A stretch of DNA of 64,000 bases, taken from contig CAIMDB010000008.1 of the NCBI GenBank assembly GCA_903839675.1, positions 112,724 through 176,723 on the forward strand. Direction: 5' to 3'. Made by a program: the position numbers and the translations under genes. The notes beneath the pieces were generated by a model. That model was not told the DNA's origin. It was given only the letters and a program-made list of their open reading frames with translations, and ran no database searches. The DNA comes from an uncultured Sphingomonadales bacterium (GTDB taxonomy: Bacteria > Pseudomonadota > Alphaproteobacteria > Sphingomonadales > Sphingomonadaceae). Each line of letters opens with the position of its first letter. Within the stretch, counting starts at the first letter, position 1. This document shows, one piece after another, positions 37,540-47,587 of the stretch.

Positions 37540-37571
37540 GTCACATTTGTCGGGGATTAGGGTCACATTGG
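37540..37571. promoter_or_regulatory. Direct repeat GTCACATT(T/G)G, 22-bp period, upstream of plsC-like gene
   Basis: GTCACATTTG at 37540 and GTCACATTGG at 37562. Confidence 0.35.
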
Positions 37572-37599
37572 TTAACCTCGCAGCACATCGAGTTCAAAA

Positions 37600-38382
37600 T
37601 TGACGATACTCTCTGTCGCCATCCCGAAAGCTGAACCGCAGGCCTATCTGCTGTGCGCGGTGCGTGTCCTTTTGATTGCACTGCCGCTTCCAGTGTTGCT
37701 GCCATTGCATCTTCTTTGGCAGCTGCTCATGCTGCCCTCGCCTTGGGCCATGCTCTACCTGCGTATTGTATCGCGGGTGATGGGCGCGCGCGTTAAAGTC
37801 CATGGGCAGCGGCTGCGCAAAGACGTTTTCTTCGTCGCCAACCATCTGTCTTGGCATGACATCCCCATTCTCGGCGGCGTGACGGGAACCGCCTTTGTGG
37901 CGCAGGATGGCGTTCGCAAATGGCCCATCATCGGCTGGCTCGCGACACAGAACCGAACCATCTTTGTCAACCGCGCTGGCAAGCAGCAGGTCGCAAGCCA
38001 AATCAATGTGCTGCGCGAAGCCATTGCCGAAAACTGGTCCGTCACGCTGTTTCCCGAAGGTACGACATCCGACGGGCTGGGCCTGTTGCCGTTCAAGCCA
38101 TCACTTTTTGAAACGCTTGCGCCGCCGCCTAGGCCGATCATGATCCAACCGGTGCTGCTCGACTTTGGGGATGTCGGCCCCGACATCGCTTGGCTGGGTG
38201 AAGAAACCGGCGGAGAAAGCGCTTGGCGCGCCTTTACCCGCAAGGGCAGCTACGAAGTCGGCGTCCACTTCCTTGAGCCATTTGATCCCAGCCTTTTGGC
38301 GGACCGCAAAGAAGTCTGCGCCCGCGCGCGGGCCGGCATCGCAGACGCCTTGTCAGAGCGCTTGGGATACGTCGTCCGTTAA
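37600..38382 (+). CDS. 1-acyl-sn-glycerol-3-phosphate acyltransferase family (PlsC-like)
   Basis: NHLSWHDIPIL (HX4D motif), LFPEGTTSDG. TTG start as given by ORF track; exact start uncertain. Confidence 0.88.
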   Translation: MTILSVAIPKAEPQAYLLCAVRVLLIALPLPVLLPLHLLWQLLMLPSPWAMLYLRIVSRVMGARVKVHGQRLRKDVFFVANHLSWHDIPILGGVTGTAFVAQDGVRKWPIIGWLATQNRTIFVNRAGKQQVASQINVLREAIAENWSVTLFPEGTTSDGLGLLPFKPSLFETLAPPPRPIMIQPVLLDFGDVGPDIAWLGEETGGESAWRAFTRKGSYEVGVHFLEPFDPSLLADRKEVCARARAGIADALSERLGYVVR

Positions 38383-38437
38383 GGATTTCCAGCGGAAGTT
38401 GGTTGCCACGCGCGTCTGCAAAAAATTTCATCCCTGC

Positions 38438-38478
38438 CCCCAAATTTTTCAATTGTGGGGAAGCCGTAGCGGCGGCTT
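38438..38478. terminator. Two consecutive hairpins downstream of plsC-like gene
   Basis: CCCCA-AATT-ttttc-AATT-g-TGGGG (38438-38460) directly followed by AAGCCG-tagcgg-CGGCTT (38461-38478). Confidence 0.35.
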
Positions 38479-38579
38479 AACGTCGGCTCCCTTATAACGA
38501 TGGCGAAGCCGTTTCCCTGTTCGTAAAATCGCGCATGGCAAAAACGATCGTCTGAATGAGCATGGTTGGGCGCGCAGTT

Positions 38580-39533
38580 ATGAAAATCGGTTTTATCGGC
38601 CTTGGAAATGTCGGCGGAAAGCTCGCTGGAAGCTTGATCCGCAACGGTCATGACGTGACGGTGCGTGATCTCGATGCCGCACTGGTTGCCGAATATGTGG
38701 GTCGCGGCGCCAAGGAAGCGGCAAGCCCCGCTGCACTAGGCGAAGCGGTTGATGTCATCATCACCTGCCTGCCCTCACCCGCTGCCAGCGCCGCTGTCGC
38801 CGAAGGCGAAGACGGGTTCCTCGCCGTCATGCGCCCCGGCCAAGTGTGGATGGAAATGAGCACCACCGACTATGCCGAAGTTCTGCGCCTCGGCCCATTG
38901 GTCGAAGCCCGCGGCGGCCTCTTCATGGAATGCCCTGTCTCGGGCGGCTGCCACCGCGCCGATACCGGCAACATCTCGATCTTTGCCGCCGGCCCGCGCG
39001 AAGGCTTTGAACGCGTGCTTCCGGTGCTCACCACACTCGGCCGTCGCGTGCTGCACACGGGCGATTGGGGTACGGCCTCGCAGCTCAAGGTTATGACGAA
39101 CTTCCTGTGCACCGCACACCTTGTCGCGCTCGCCGAAGCGCTCACCGTGTGCAAGGCCATGGGGCTCGACATGAACACGACCTATGAAGCGATCCGCATT
39201 TCCTCGGGCAACAGCTTCGTGCACGAGACCGAAAGCCAGGTCATCCTCAACGGCAGCCGCGACATCAACTTCACAATGGACCTCGTCTCCAAGGACGTCG
39301 GCCTGTTCGACAAGATCGCGAAGGAAACCGGTGTTCCGGTCGAAATGTCGCCGTTGATCGTGCGCCTGTTCAAGGAAGGCGAAGCCACCTACGGATCGCG
39401 GGAGTTTTCGCCCAACATCATCCGCCGTTATGAAGAACCGGTTGGCATCAAGGTGCTCGGCACGGGCTTCCCCGACCAGATGGTTGATGATGAGCCCGAA
39501 GAACGGGGCTATGAAGTGGTGCCGAAGCGCTAA
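38580..39533 (+). CDS. NAD(P)-dependent beta-hydroxyacid dehydrogenase (3-hydroxyisobutyrate dehydrogenase family)
   Basis: MKIGFIGLGNVGGKLAGSLIRNGHDVTVRD; MECPVSGGCHRADTG; GTASQLKVMTNFL. Confidence 0.9.
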   Translation: MKIGFIGLGNVGGKLAGSLIRNGHDVTVRDLDAALVAEYVGRGAKEAASPAALGEAVDVIITCLPSPAASAAVAEGEDGFLAVMRPGQVWMEMSTTDYAEVLRLGPLVEARGGLFMECPVSGGCHRADTGNISIFAAGPREGFERVLPVLTTLGRRVLHTGDWGTASQLKVMTNFLCTAHLVALAEALTVCKAMGLDMNTTYEAIRISSGNSFVHETESQVILNGSRDINFTMDLVSKDVGLFDKIAKETGVPVEMSPLIVRLFKEGEATYGSREFSPNIIRRYEEPVGIKVLGTGFPDQMVDDEPEERGYEVVPKR

Positions 39534-39550
39534 AGCCAGAAAGGCAAAGA

Positions 39551-41059
39551 ATGACGATGGGCACGCCAGCAGATCACGCCGGATGGGTAGCGCGCGCCAG
39601 TGCGCTGAAGATCAACGCAGGGCTGTTCATCGACGGCGCGTCGTGTGACGCGGCCAGCGGCGCTGTGATCGATGCGATCAACCCGGCGACTGGTGCCCTT
39701 ATCACCCAAATGGCGTGTGGCGGGGCCGAAGACATTGACCGCGCCGTCGCCTCCGCCAAACGCGCATGGGACGACCGGCGATGGCGTGATCTCACACCGC
39801 GCACCCGCATGGATATCTTCCGGCGTTGGGCGGATCTGGTGGAGCGTGACGCCGCTGACCTCGCGATCATGGAAACGCTCAGCATGGGCAAGCCCGTGAT
39901 GGATGCGCTCACCATTGATCTGCCGGAATCGATCGTCACCATCCGCTATTTCGGCGAAGCCATTGATAAGGCGGCGGGCGCTGTCTCCAACAGCCCCAGC
40001 AACGCCGTCCACATGGTGTCGCGTGAACCTTTGGGCGTCATCGGCGCCATCTCTCCCTGGAATTACCCGCTGCTCCTGGCGGCTTGGAAAGTCGCCCCTG
40101 CGCTGGCAGCCGGCAATTGTGTGGTCCTGAAGCCTTCGGAAAAGGCCGCATTGTCCTGCATCAAGCTCGCGCATCTGTTCGTAGAGGCCGGCGGCCCGCC
40201 CGGCGTGTTCAACGTCGTCACCGGCTATGGGCAGGATGCCGGCAAACGACTGGCCTTGCACCCAGACGTCGCCAAAATCAGCTTCACCGGATCAACAGGG
40301 GTCGGCAAGCAGGTGATGATCTATGCCGGTGAGTCCAATCTGAAGCGGGTCGCGCTTGAAACGGGCGGGAAGAGCCCGCAGATTTTCATGCCCGATCTGG
40401 CAGATATGGACGCCGCGGTTGACCGCGCCATCATGGGCATTTTCGACAATGCCGGGCAGGTCTGCAACGCAGGGTCGCGACTGCTGGTCCATGCGGACAT
40501 TCATGATGAATTCGTCGCGCGCTTCGTGAAACGCGCGGGGGAACTGTACACGACCGGCGACCCGATGGACCCCACCACCAGCCTTGGCCCCGTTGTCAGC
40601 CACGGGCATCAAGCGTCCGTCTTGTCCTGCATCGAGCAGGGCATGAAGGACGGCGCGACTGTCGCGCTGGGCGGCGGCACGGATGCTGTCCGTCCGGATG
40701 GCGCTTATGTCACGCCGACCCTGTTCACGGGTGTGACACCGGCCATGACTGTTGGTCGTGATGAGATTTTCGGGCCGGTTGCGGCCCTCTTCAAATTCCA
40801 TAGCGAGGCAGAGGCCATCGCGCTTGCCAATGACTCGATCTACGGCCTTGCCGCGAGCGTCTGGACCTCAGACGTGAAGCGCGCCCACCGCATGGTGAAG
40901 GCGCTGGAAGCCGGTGTGATCTGGGTCAATTGCTTTGGGGATGGCGACATGACCCAACCCTTTGGCGGGTATAAGCAGTCCGGAAACACGCGCGACAAGT
41001 CGATGGAATGTCTTGCCGGCTACATGCAATCAAAGTCCGCTTGGTTCAGCCTCGACTAG
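39551..41059 (+). CDS. NAD(P)-dependent aldehyde dehydrogenase (betaine/aminoaldehyde dehydrogenase-like)
   Basis: ISPWNYPLLLAAWKVAPALAAGN, FTGSTGVGKQV, LETGGKSPQI, NAGQVCNAGSR. Confidence 0.92.
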   Translation: MTMGTPADHAGWVARASALKINAGLFIDGASCDAASGAVIDAINPATGALITQMACGGAEDIDRAVASAKRAWDDRRWRDLTPRTRMDIFRRWADLVERDAADLAIMETLSMGKPVMDALTIDLPESIVTIRYFGEAIDKAAGAVSNSPSNAVHMVSREPLGVIGAISPWNYPLLLAAWKVAPALAAGNCVVLKPSEKAALSCIKLAHLFVEAGGPPGVFNVVTGYGQDAGKRLALHPDVAKISFTGSTGVGKQVMIYAGESNLKRVALETGGKSPQIFMPDLADMDAAVDRAIMGIFDNAGQVCNAGSRLLVHADIHDEFVARFVKRAGELYTTGDPMDPTTSLGPVVSHGHQASVLSCIEQGMKDGATVALGGGTDAVRPDGAYVTPTLFTGVTPAMTVGRDEIFGPVAALFKFHSEAEAIALANDSIYGLAASVWTSDVKRAHRMVKALEAGVIWVNCFGDGDMTQPFGGYKQSGNTRDKSMECLAGYMQSKSAWFSLD

Positions 41060-41983
41060 ATTGCCCGACGCCGCAACGTTGTTCGCAACCCAATCCATGA
41101 AGGTGCGGATACGGAGATTCTCACGCATTTCGTTCCGACAGATCAATCCCCATGATCCCGGGCACACCGCCTTGTGATCGATGGGTCGGACCAACCGGCC
41201 TGATGCGAGATCCTGATCCACGAACGGGCCATTGACGAGGGCAATCCCCTCCCCATTCAGCGCCATTTCCAGCGCGACAGCCAAGGTATCCACCATCAGG
41301 AAGGGAACTGACGGTTGGAAGTCCGCGCCTGCGGATGTTGCCCAAGCTTCCCAATTCTGCACCTCAGTGTAGATGGCGACCAGTGGGTGCGTCATCAGCG
41401 CCTCAACAGTCACCGGCTTGCCGATCTTCTCCAGAAAGGCAGGGCTGCACACGGGGTAGAGGGCATATTCAAACAGCGGGACCCAATGATATTTCTTGGG
41501 ATTGGGCACTTCTTCGCAATAGACCAGCCCGACATCGGCATGGACATCATCAAACGCCCAATCGACCGCACAGGTGCTCAATGTCAGGTGCACTTCGGGA
41601 TGGTCGTGCAGGAATTGCGGAACCCGCTTGGCCAGCCAGCGGATCGACGCGGTGACATAGGTCTGCACGCGCAGCGGCTTATCGAGCGCATTGCGGTGAA
41701 CAGCTTCCACGCCTTCTAGAAGCGATTCAAAGGCCGCGCGGACATAAGGGTATAGCACCCGCCCCTCATCGGTGGAGACAATGTGCCGCCCTTCCTGTGC
41801 AAACAGGGTGACACCCAAAGCCTCTTCAATCAGTTGAACCTGATGGCTGACCGCCGGGTGGGTGAGGCAAAGCTCATCGGCGGCGTCGCGGATACTCTGG
41901 TGGCGGGTCGCAGCCTCAAATCCGCGCAACGCTTTGAGCGGCGGCAGCTTCCTCAACTCGATCTTATTTTGCATTCTTGCCAA
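41030..41983 (-). CDS. LysR-family regulator (GcvA-like)
   Basis: LPPLKALRGFEAATRHQSIRDAADELCLTHPAVSHQVQLIEEALGVTLF. Confidence 0.93.
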   Translation of the reverse strand: MARMQNKIELRKLPPLKALRGFEAATRHQSIRDAADELCLTHPAVSHQVQLIEEALGVTLFAQEGRHIVSTDEGRVLYPYVRAAFESLLEGVEAVHRNALDKPLRVQTYVTASIRWLAKRVPQFLHDHPEVHLTLSTCAVDWAFDDVHADVGLVYCEEVPNPKKYHWVPLFEYALYPVCSPAFLEKIGKPVTVEALMTHPLVAIYTEVQNWEAWATSAGADFQPSVPFLMVDTLAVALEMALNGEGIALVNGPFVDQDLASGRLVRPIDHKAVCPGSWGLICRNEMRENLRIRTFMDWVANNVAASGNLVEAEPSGL

Positions 41984-42023
41984 TCCCGTCCCGATTCCCG
42001 GAACTTAGCCGACGAGAACCGAC

Positions 42024-42039
42024 CGGTAAATTAAATTAA
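42024..42039. promoter_or_regulatory. Shared motif CGGTAAATTAAATTAA (copy 1), at betA-like stop / upstream of lysR
   Basis: Exact 16-bp match to 52575-52590; contains T-N11-A. Confidence 0.45.
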
Positions 42040-43665
42040 CGCGTGCGACGCACGGTCCTCTAGGATCATAGCGGCGCCTTTTTCCGCGACCATCACCGTC
42101 GGCGCGTTGATGTTGCCGGATGTGATCGTCGGGAACACCGACGCATCCACAACGCGCAGGCCCTGAACGCCATGAACGCGCAGTCGCGCATCCACTACCG
42201 ACGTTGCCGGGTCTGGCCCCATCATGCAGGTGCAAGACGGGTGGTAGACGGTATCCGCGCGGTTGCGGAAGTCTTCCAACAGCGCCTCATCGCCTTGAAG
42301 ATGGGCGCCGGGGACGAGTTCTTCGGTAATGATGTCGCTGAGCGGCGCCGTGTTGGCAATCGAGCGCAGCATCCGATTTCCGGCGATCGCTTCATCAATA
42401 TCAAGCTGCGTCGACAGATAGTTGGGCTGGATCGACGGATACTCAAATGGGTCCGCCGATGTGATCTGCAAATGGCCCCGGCTGGTCGGCCGACAGCTGT
42501 TGAACGACAGCAGGAAGGCCGAAAACGGATCGGGGTTGAGGAGCTTGCGTTCCGAAAGCGGCGTCTGCGTGTAACTGACCGGGCTGAAATAGAGCTGCAG
42601 GTTGACGCGCGGCGCATCCGGCCCGCTGCGGACAAAGCCTCCGCCCTGATTAACACTCATCGACAGCGGACCGCCGCGATTCCACGCATAGTGCAGCCCA
42701 GCTTTGATCTTGCCCCAAAGCGGCCGCAGCTCATCATTCAGCGTCGGCACACGCGTCTTGTAGAAGTAGCTAATAGCCAGATGATCCTGCAGATTGCGGC
42801 CCACAGCCTTTGCATCCACCAAAACGTCAATGCCAAGCGGCTTCAGCACCGCCGCATCGCCGATGCCGGACAGGCTGAGCAGTTGCGGAGAATTGATCGA
42901 ACCACCGGACAGGATCACTTCACGCGTTGCTCGTGCTTCAAACGTTTTGCCGCCCCGCTGATAGGCGATGCCCGTCGCCCGCGTACCTTCAAACAAGATG
43001 CGCGTTGCATGCGATTTGGTGCGCAACGTTACCCCGCCTTTGCGCAGTGCGGGCCGCAAATATTCATTGGCGGTCGAGGCGCGTCTGCCATGGCGTGTGT
43101 TGATCTGATAAATGCCGACGCCCTCACCATTCGGACTGTTCAAGTCCGCGGCGAACGGCAGGCCAAGGGCCTTGCCTGTCTCGATGAAAGTCCGGCTGAG
43201 CGGATGCGCCTTCGCGCTGATTTCTGTGACGTGTTGGGGACCGCCCGCGCCATGATAGCGGCCTTCGCCCAAATCATGGTCCTCGGCCTTCACGAAATAG
43301 GGCAAGACGTCGTCCCAGCCCCAACCTTGGTTGCCTAGTGCCGCCCAGTCTTCAAAGTCGTGCGGTTGCCCGCGCACATGTACCATCGCGTTGATGGAGC
43401 CAGACCCACCGATCACCTTACCGCGTGGCCAATAACTCTCGCGCCCACCAAGTCCGGGGACAGGCTGGGTGTCGTACATCCAGTTGATCTGCCGATCAAA
43501 GAAGGTCCGGCCATAGCCGATGGGCAATTGGATCCATACGATCTGGTCAGACCCACCGGCCTCCAGCAGGAGGACGCGTGTCTTCCCATCCGCCGAAAGC
43601 CGATTGGCCAAGACGCAGCCTGCCGTGCCTGCGCCGACAATTACATAATCAAATTCTTCGGTCAT
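42031..43665 (-). CDS. GMC oxidoreductase, choline dehydrogenase (BetA)-like
   Basis: FDYVIVGAGTAGCVLANRLSADGKTRVLLLEAGG; VIGGSGSINAMVHVRG; C-terminal VYHPSCTCMMGPD...LRVVDASVFPTITSGNINAPTVMVAEKGA. Confidence 0.92.
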   Translation of the reverse strand: MTEEFDYVIVGAGTAGCVLANRLSADGKTRVLLLEAGGSDQIVWIQLPIGYGRTFFDRQINWMYDTQPVPGLGGRESYWPRGKVIGGSGSINAMVHVRGQPHDFEDWAALGNQGWGWDDVLPYFVKAEDHDLGEGRYHGAGGPQHVTEISAKAHPLSRTFIETGKALGLPFAADLNSPNGEGVGIYQINTRHGRRASTANEYLRPALRKGGVTLRTKSHATRILFEGTRATGIAYQRGGKTFEARATREVILSGGSINSPQLLSLSGIGDAAVLKPLGIDVLVDAKAVGRNLQDHLAISYFYKTRVPTLNDELRPLWGKIKAGLHYAWNRGGPLSMSVNQGGGFVRSGPDAPRVNLQLYFSPVSYTQTPLSERKLLNPDPFSAFLLSFNSCRPTSRGHLQITSADPFEYPSIQPNYLSTQLDIDEAIAGNRMLRSIANTAPLSDIITEELVPGAHLQGDEALLEDFRNRADTVYHPSCTCMMGPDPATSVVDARLRVHGVQGLRVVDASVFPTITSGNINAPTVMVAEKGAAMILEDRASHALI

Positions 43666-44849
43666 TGAACGGGGTGCTGAGTCATCTCGAGATGCAGCAT
43701 CGTGCCGGTATAGGGATTGGCGCGTGCAACGTCTTCATTCAGCTCCACGCCAAGCCCCGGCGCGGTCGGCGGGATCACATGGCCCTCTTCGAACTGGATA
43801 GGCGCCTTCAAGATCTCGCTATGGAATCCGCCCCAAGTCTCAATGCTCTCAAGGATCAGGAAGTTCGGGGAACAGGTCGCGATCTGGATATTGGCCGCAC
43901 CGACAATCGGGCCGCAATAGAGATGCGGTGCGATCTGGGCGTGATGCACCTCTGCCATGCCCGCGATCTTCTTCGCTTCCAATATGCCGCCGACACGCCC
44001 CAGATTCATCTGGAGGATGGCCGCCGACCCTGCGTTCAGCAACCGGGCAAAATCATATTTCGTGGCCAGCCGTTCGCCCGTCGCAATGGGAATGCTGGTC
44101 GCACGCGCAACCTTGGCCATTTCCTCGGGCGCATCCGGCGGCACCGGTTCTTCCAGCCACAGCGGGTCGGCAGGCTCCAAGCGTTTGGCCAGGCGGATCG
44201 CCCCTGCCGCTGTCATCTGTCCGTGCGTGCCAAAGAGCAGATCGGCCTTCGTGCCCACAGCTTCGCGCAATGTGCGAGCAAAGCGCTCACAGAGGTCCAG
44301 CGCCTCAAGAGAAAGCTGACGTCCGTCAAAGGCTGAATAAGGCCCTGCCGGATCAAACTTCAGCGCAGTGAACCCTTGCGCGAGATATTCAACCGAGCGT
44401 TCCGCCGCCAGATCGGGATCGTGATAGACGTCGGTCTGATCACCGGGGCGCGGATAGATGTAGGTGTACGCGCGCAGCCGCTCATGCACCTGTCCGCCCA
44501 AGAGCTTGTAGACGGGCTGATTGGCTTCCTTGCCGACAATGTCCCAGCAGGCCATTTCAAGGGCCGAGAGAACGCCCATCAGCGTCAGATCAGGATGCTG
44601 CGTGAAGCCGCTGGAATAAACGCGCCGCCAGATGCTCTCAATATCATGAGGGTCCTGCCCGGCTACATAGCGGGCGAACACATCCTCGATCATCTTCGCA
44701 ACGAGATGCGGTTCAAACGGGACGCAATAGGCCTCCCCAATGCCGGAGACACCGCCATCGGTCGTCAGCTTCACAAAGACGAAGTAGCGCCCGCCGAAAT
44801 GCGGGGGTGGATTGCCGACCACAAAGGTCTCAATATCAACAAGCTTCAT
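43662..44849 (-). CDS. Enolase-superfamily (mandelate racemase/muconate lactonizing) sugar-acid dehydratase or epimerase
   Basis: ALEMACWDIVGKEANQPVYKLLGGQ, FTALKFDPAGPY, LLFGTHGQMT, APHLYCGPIV. Confidence 0.9.
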   Translation of the reverse strand: MKLVDIETFVVGNPPPHFGGRYFVFVKLTTDGGVSGIGEAYCVPFEPHLVAKMIEDVFARYVAGQDPHDIESIWRRVYSSGFTQHPDLTLMGVLSALEMACWDIVGKEANQPVYKLLGGQVHERLRAYTYIYPRPGDQTDVYHDPDLAAERSVEYLAQGFTALKFDPAGPYSAFDGRQLSLEALDLCERFARTLREAVGTKADLLFGTHGQMTAAGAIRLAKRLEPADPLWLEEPVPPDAPEEMAKVARATSIPIATGERLATKYDFARLLNAGSAAILQMNLGRVGGILEAKKIAGMAEVHHAQIAPHLYCGPIVGAANIQIATCSPNFLILESIETWGGFHSEILKAPIQFEEGHVIPPTAPGLGVELNEDVARANPYTGTMLHLEMTQHPVQ

Positions 44850-46285
44850 GCGGGATAAAATCCATTGATGACTTTGACTTCTAGGAAGTCATGCAGGCCA
44901 AAAGCGCCCCATTCGCGGCCATTGCCGGACTGCTTATACCCGCCAAAGGGGGAGCAATAATCCTGACCATTTCCGTTGAGGTAGACGCTGCCCGCCCGAA
45001 CCTTTCGCGCGACACGACGGGCGCGCTCAAGGTCTCCGGACTGGATGTAACCGGCCAAGCCATAAGGCGTGTCATTGGCGATGCGGATCGCATCGGCCTC
45101 ATCCTTGAACGGGATCATAACCAGCACCGGGCCGAAGATTTCTTCGCGCGCGATGGTCATGTCGTTGTGGACACCGGCAAAGACCGTTGGCTTCACATAG
45201 TAACCGCGGTCGAACCCATCCGCGCGGCCAACGCCGCCGGCGACGACGCGTGCGCCTTCATCAATGCCGACTTGGATCAGGCCCTGAATCTTGTCGAACT
45301 GCGCCTTGCTGACCACCGGGCCGAGATGTGGGCCCTTGTCCATGGGGTCCCCCAGCGTAACAGACTGCGCAACCTTGGTGGCAATCGCGACTGCCTCTTC
45401 ATAAACAGATGCCTCGACGAGCATCCGCGTCGGCGCATTGCAGGATTGGCCCGTATTACCAAAACAGTGCAGCACACCGCGCGTGACGGCGGCCTCCAAA
45501 CCTGAATCCGCAAAGACGATATTGGCCGATTTTCCGCCCAGTTCCTGAGAAACGCGCTTCACGGTTTCTGCCGCCGATTTCGCAATCTGGATGCCCGCGC
45601 GGGTAGAGCCAGTGAAGGACACCATATCCACATCGGGATGGCCTGTGAGTGCCTCTCCGATCATCGCACCGGTGCCATGGACCATGTTGAACACGCCGGT
45701 CGGGAAGCCAGCTTCATCAATAAACTCAGCAAAAAGCTGTGCTGAGAGCGGCGACACTTCGCTCGGCTTCAGGACCATCGTGCAACCCGCGATCAGCGCA
45801 GGGCCAACCTTGGCCGCAAGCTGGTTCATCGGCCAGTTCCATGGGGTGATGAGCACACAGACACCCACCGCTTCATAGGTCAGATCACCTGTCGACCCGA
45901 TGGGGCTGTCCCACGCCATGGCGCGCGCGGCCTTGATCGTTTCCTTCAAATGCCCCGGGCCACATTCGGCCTGAGAATTAAACGACAGATCATAGGGCGC
46001 GCCCATTTCTGTCGAAATCGCGGCCACCATCTCATCATAGCGGCGTTCAAAAACCGCGATGAGTTTCTCGGTGAGCGCAATCCGCTCCTCAAGCGAGGTG
46101 GACGCATAGCCATCAAAGGCAGCTCGAGCCGCCGCCACAGCCTGATCAACGTCGTCAGGCCCGCACAGCGCGATGGTCGCACAAACCTCTTCGGTTGCCG
46201 GATTTATGGCATCTAGCATTGCCGTCGAAGAATGGGGGGCGACCCACTTGCCCCCGATGTAAGACTTGAGCGGCATATCAAACAT
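44846..46285 (-). CDS. NAD(P)-dependent aldehyde dehydrogenase
   Basis: YIGGKWV, TPWNWPMNQLAAKVGPALIAGCTMVLKPSEV, FTGSTRAGIQIAKSAAETVKRVSQELGGKSANIVF. Internal start 46285 (or 46276) preferred over ORF start 46561. Confidence 0.9.
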   Translation of the reverse strand: MFDMPLKSYIGGKWVAPHSSTAMLDAINPATEEVCATIALCGPDDVDQAVAAARAAFDGYASTSLEERIALTEKLIAVFERRYDEMVAAISTEMGAPYDLSFNSQAECGPGHLKETIKAARAMAWDSPIGSTGDLTYEAVGVCVLITPWNWPMNQLAAKVGPALIAGCTMVLKPSEVSPLSAQLFAEFIDEAGFPTGVFNMVHGTGAMIGEALTGHPDVDMVSFTGSTRAGIQIAKSAAETVKRVSQELGGKSANIVFADSGLEAAVTRGVLHCFGNTGQSCNAPTRMLVEASVYEEAVAIATKVAQSVTLGDPMDKGPHLGPVVSKAQFDKIQGLIQVGIDEGARVVAGGVGRADGFDRGYYVKPTVFAGVHNDMTIAREEIFGPVLVMIPFKDEADAIRIANDTPYGLAGYIQSGDLERARRVARKVRAGSVYLNGNGQDYCSPFGGYKQSGNGREWGAFGLHDFLEVKVINGFYPA

Positions 46286-47576
46286 AGCCAACGGCGCGCT
46301 TCTGGTCTTCGATGATGTACTTGCTTGCACGCCAATAGTGCCAGGCCGCCCAAAGCCCGCTGGGTGCGAGCACAAGCTGCGCGAGGCGCAGTGATTCCGC
46401 ACCAGCAGGCTGTGACCCTGCAAAATAGTCACTAAGGCCCCCAACGATGGCCGGCGCAACAATGAGATTGAGCAGGTTGGCAATGATGAGCGAAATGGCA
46501 ATTGCCATGCCGCGCATCTTGGGGGCAGCGAGGTTCTGGCAAAGCGCCATCGCTGGGCCAATGTAGAAGTAAATGGCCGGGATGAAGATCCACCACATCA
46601 GCTTGGCGACGCCCAAATCATAGGTCCAATAGGCAAGGAAGGATGGAATTGTCGCAACTGCGGTGACGACGGCCAACAAATTCGAGATTTTGCGCGGGTC
46701 AGTGAAACTCGGCCGTGCCACGACATAGGCCGTCACCAATGACGCGCCGATACCGCCAACAAGATAGATCTCGCCAAGCAATCCGCCCGCAGCGCCTTCA
46801 TCCATGCCATAGGTCCGCTGGAGGAACAGCGGGGTAAACCACATCAGGCCCCAGCCCCAAAAGGCGGAGAGTCCTGCACCCATCATCGCATGGACAGCTG
46901 CTTTTTGAGACCAAAGGAACCGCAACGTCTCCATCACGCTGGGCGCCTTGTCTTCCACCACAGCATCAAGGCGTCCGCGCGTGGGCTCCTTGATTGTGAC
47001 CATGATGATGACCGCGAGGATGATGCCCGGAACGCCAAGGACAAGAAATGCCGCGCGCCAGCCGTGCAGGTTGGAGATATAACCGGCAAGGTCCGACCCA
47101 AGCCAAGCACCAATTGGCGCCCCGAGCGCAAAAATGGTCATAGCCATGGAGCGGCGGTCTGCCGGAAAATAGTCCGCGATGATCGAGTTGCAGGCTGGCG
47201 TTCCACCCGCTTCGCCAACTCCCACGCCGATGCGCGCCAGCAGAAGATCATAATAGCCACGCGTATAGCCTGTCAGCGCCGTCATTAGTGACCAAACCGC
47301 AACGCATGCCACCAAGAGCGTCCGCCGATTTGATCTGTCACAGAGCCAAGACAGCGGAATACCCATAAGCACATAGAAGAGCGCCAGCGGAATACCGAGC
47401 GAGGCCGCACCGATATCGCTGAGATTCAGTTCCTTGCTGATGGGTCCAAGCAGCGTCGACAGGACATATCGGTCCGCGATGCTGATGGTGTAGACCAGCA
47501 TCATGATGAACAGGACATACCAACGCTGTCCGAGCGTCGATACCTCGTCCGCGTTGGCCGGTGCTTTACTCGCCAT
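46278..47576 (-). CDS. MFS transporter (spinster-like)
   Basis: SIADRYVLSTLLGPISKELNLSDIGAASLGIPLALFYVLMGIPLSWLCDRSNRRTLL; RIGVGVGEAGGTPACNSIIADYFP. Confidence 0.92.
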   Translation of the reverse strand: MASKAPANADEVSTLGQRWYVLFIMMLVYTISIADRYVLSTLLGPISKELNLSDIGAASLGIPLALFYVLMGIPLSWLCDRSNRRTLLVACVAVWSLMTALTGYTRGYYDLLLARIGVGVGEAGGTPACNSIIADYFPADRRSMAMTIFALGAPIGAWLGSDLAGYISNLHGWRAAFLVLGVPGIILAVIIMVTIKEPTRGRLDAVVEDKAPSVMETLRFLWSQKAAVHAMMGAGLSAFWGWGLMWFTPLFLQRTYGMDEGAAGGLLGEIYLVGGIGASLVTAYVVARPSFTDPRKISNLLAVVTAVATIPSFLAYWTYDLGVAKLMWWIFIPAIYFYIGPAMALCQNLAAPKMRGMAIAISLIIANLLNLIVAPAIVGGLSDYFAGSQPAGAESLRLAQLVLAPSGLWAAWHYWRASKYIIEDQKRAVGYV

Positions 47577-47587
47577 GTCTCATCCCC

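Noticed and set aside
46286-46561. N-terminal extension of ALDH ORF (46561 start)
   Set aside because: Extension lies inside the MFS coding region and lacks ALDH similarity; start at 46285/46276 is better.
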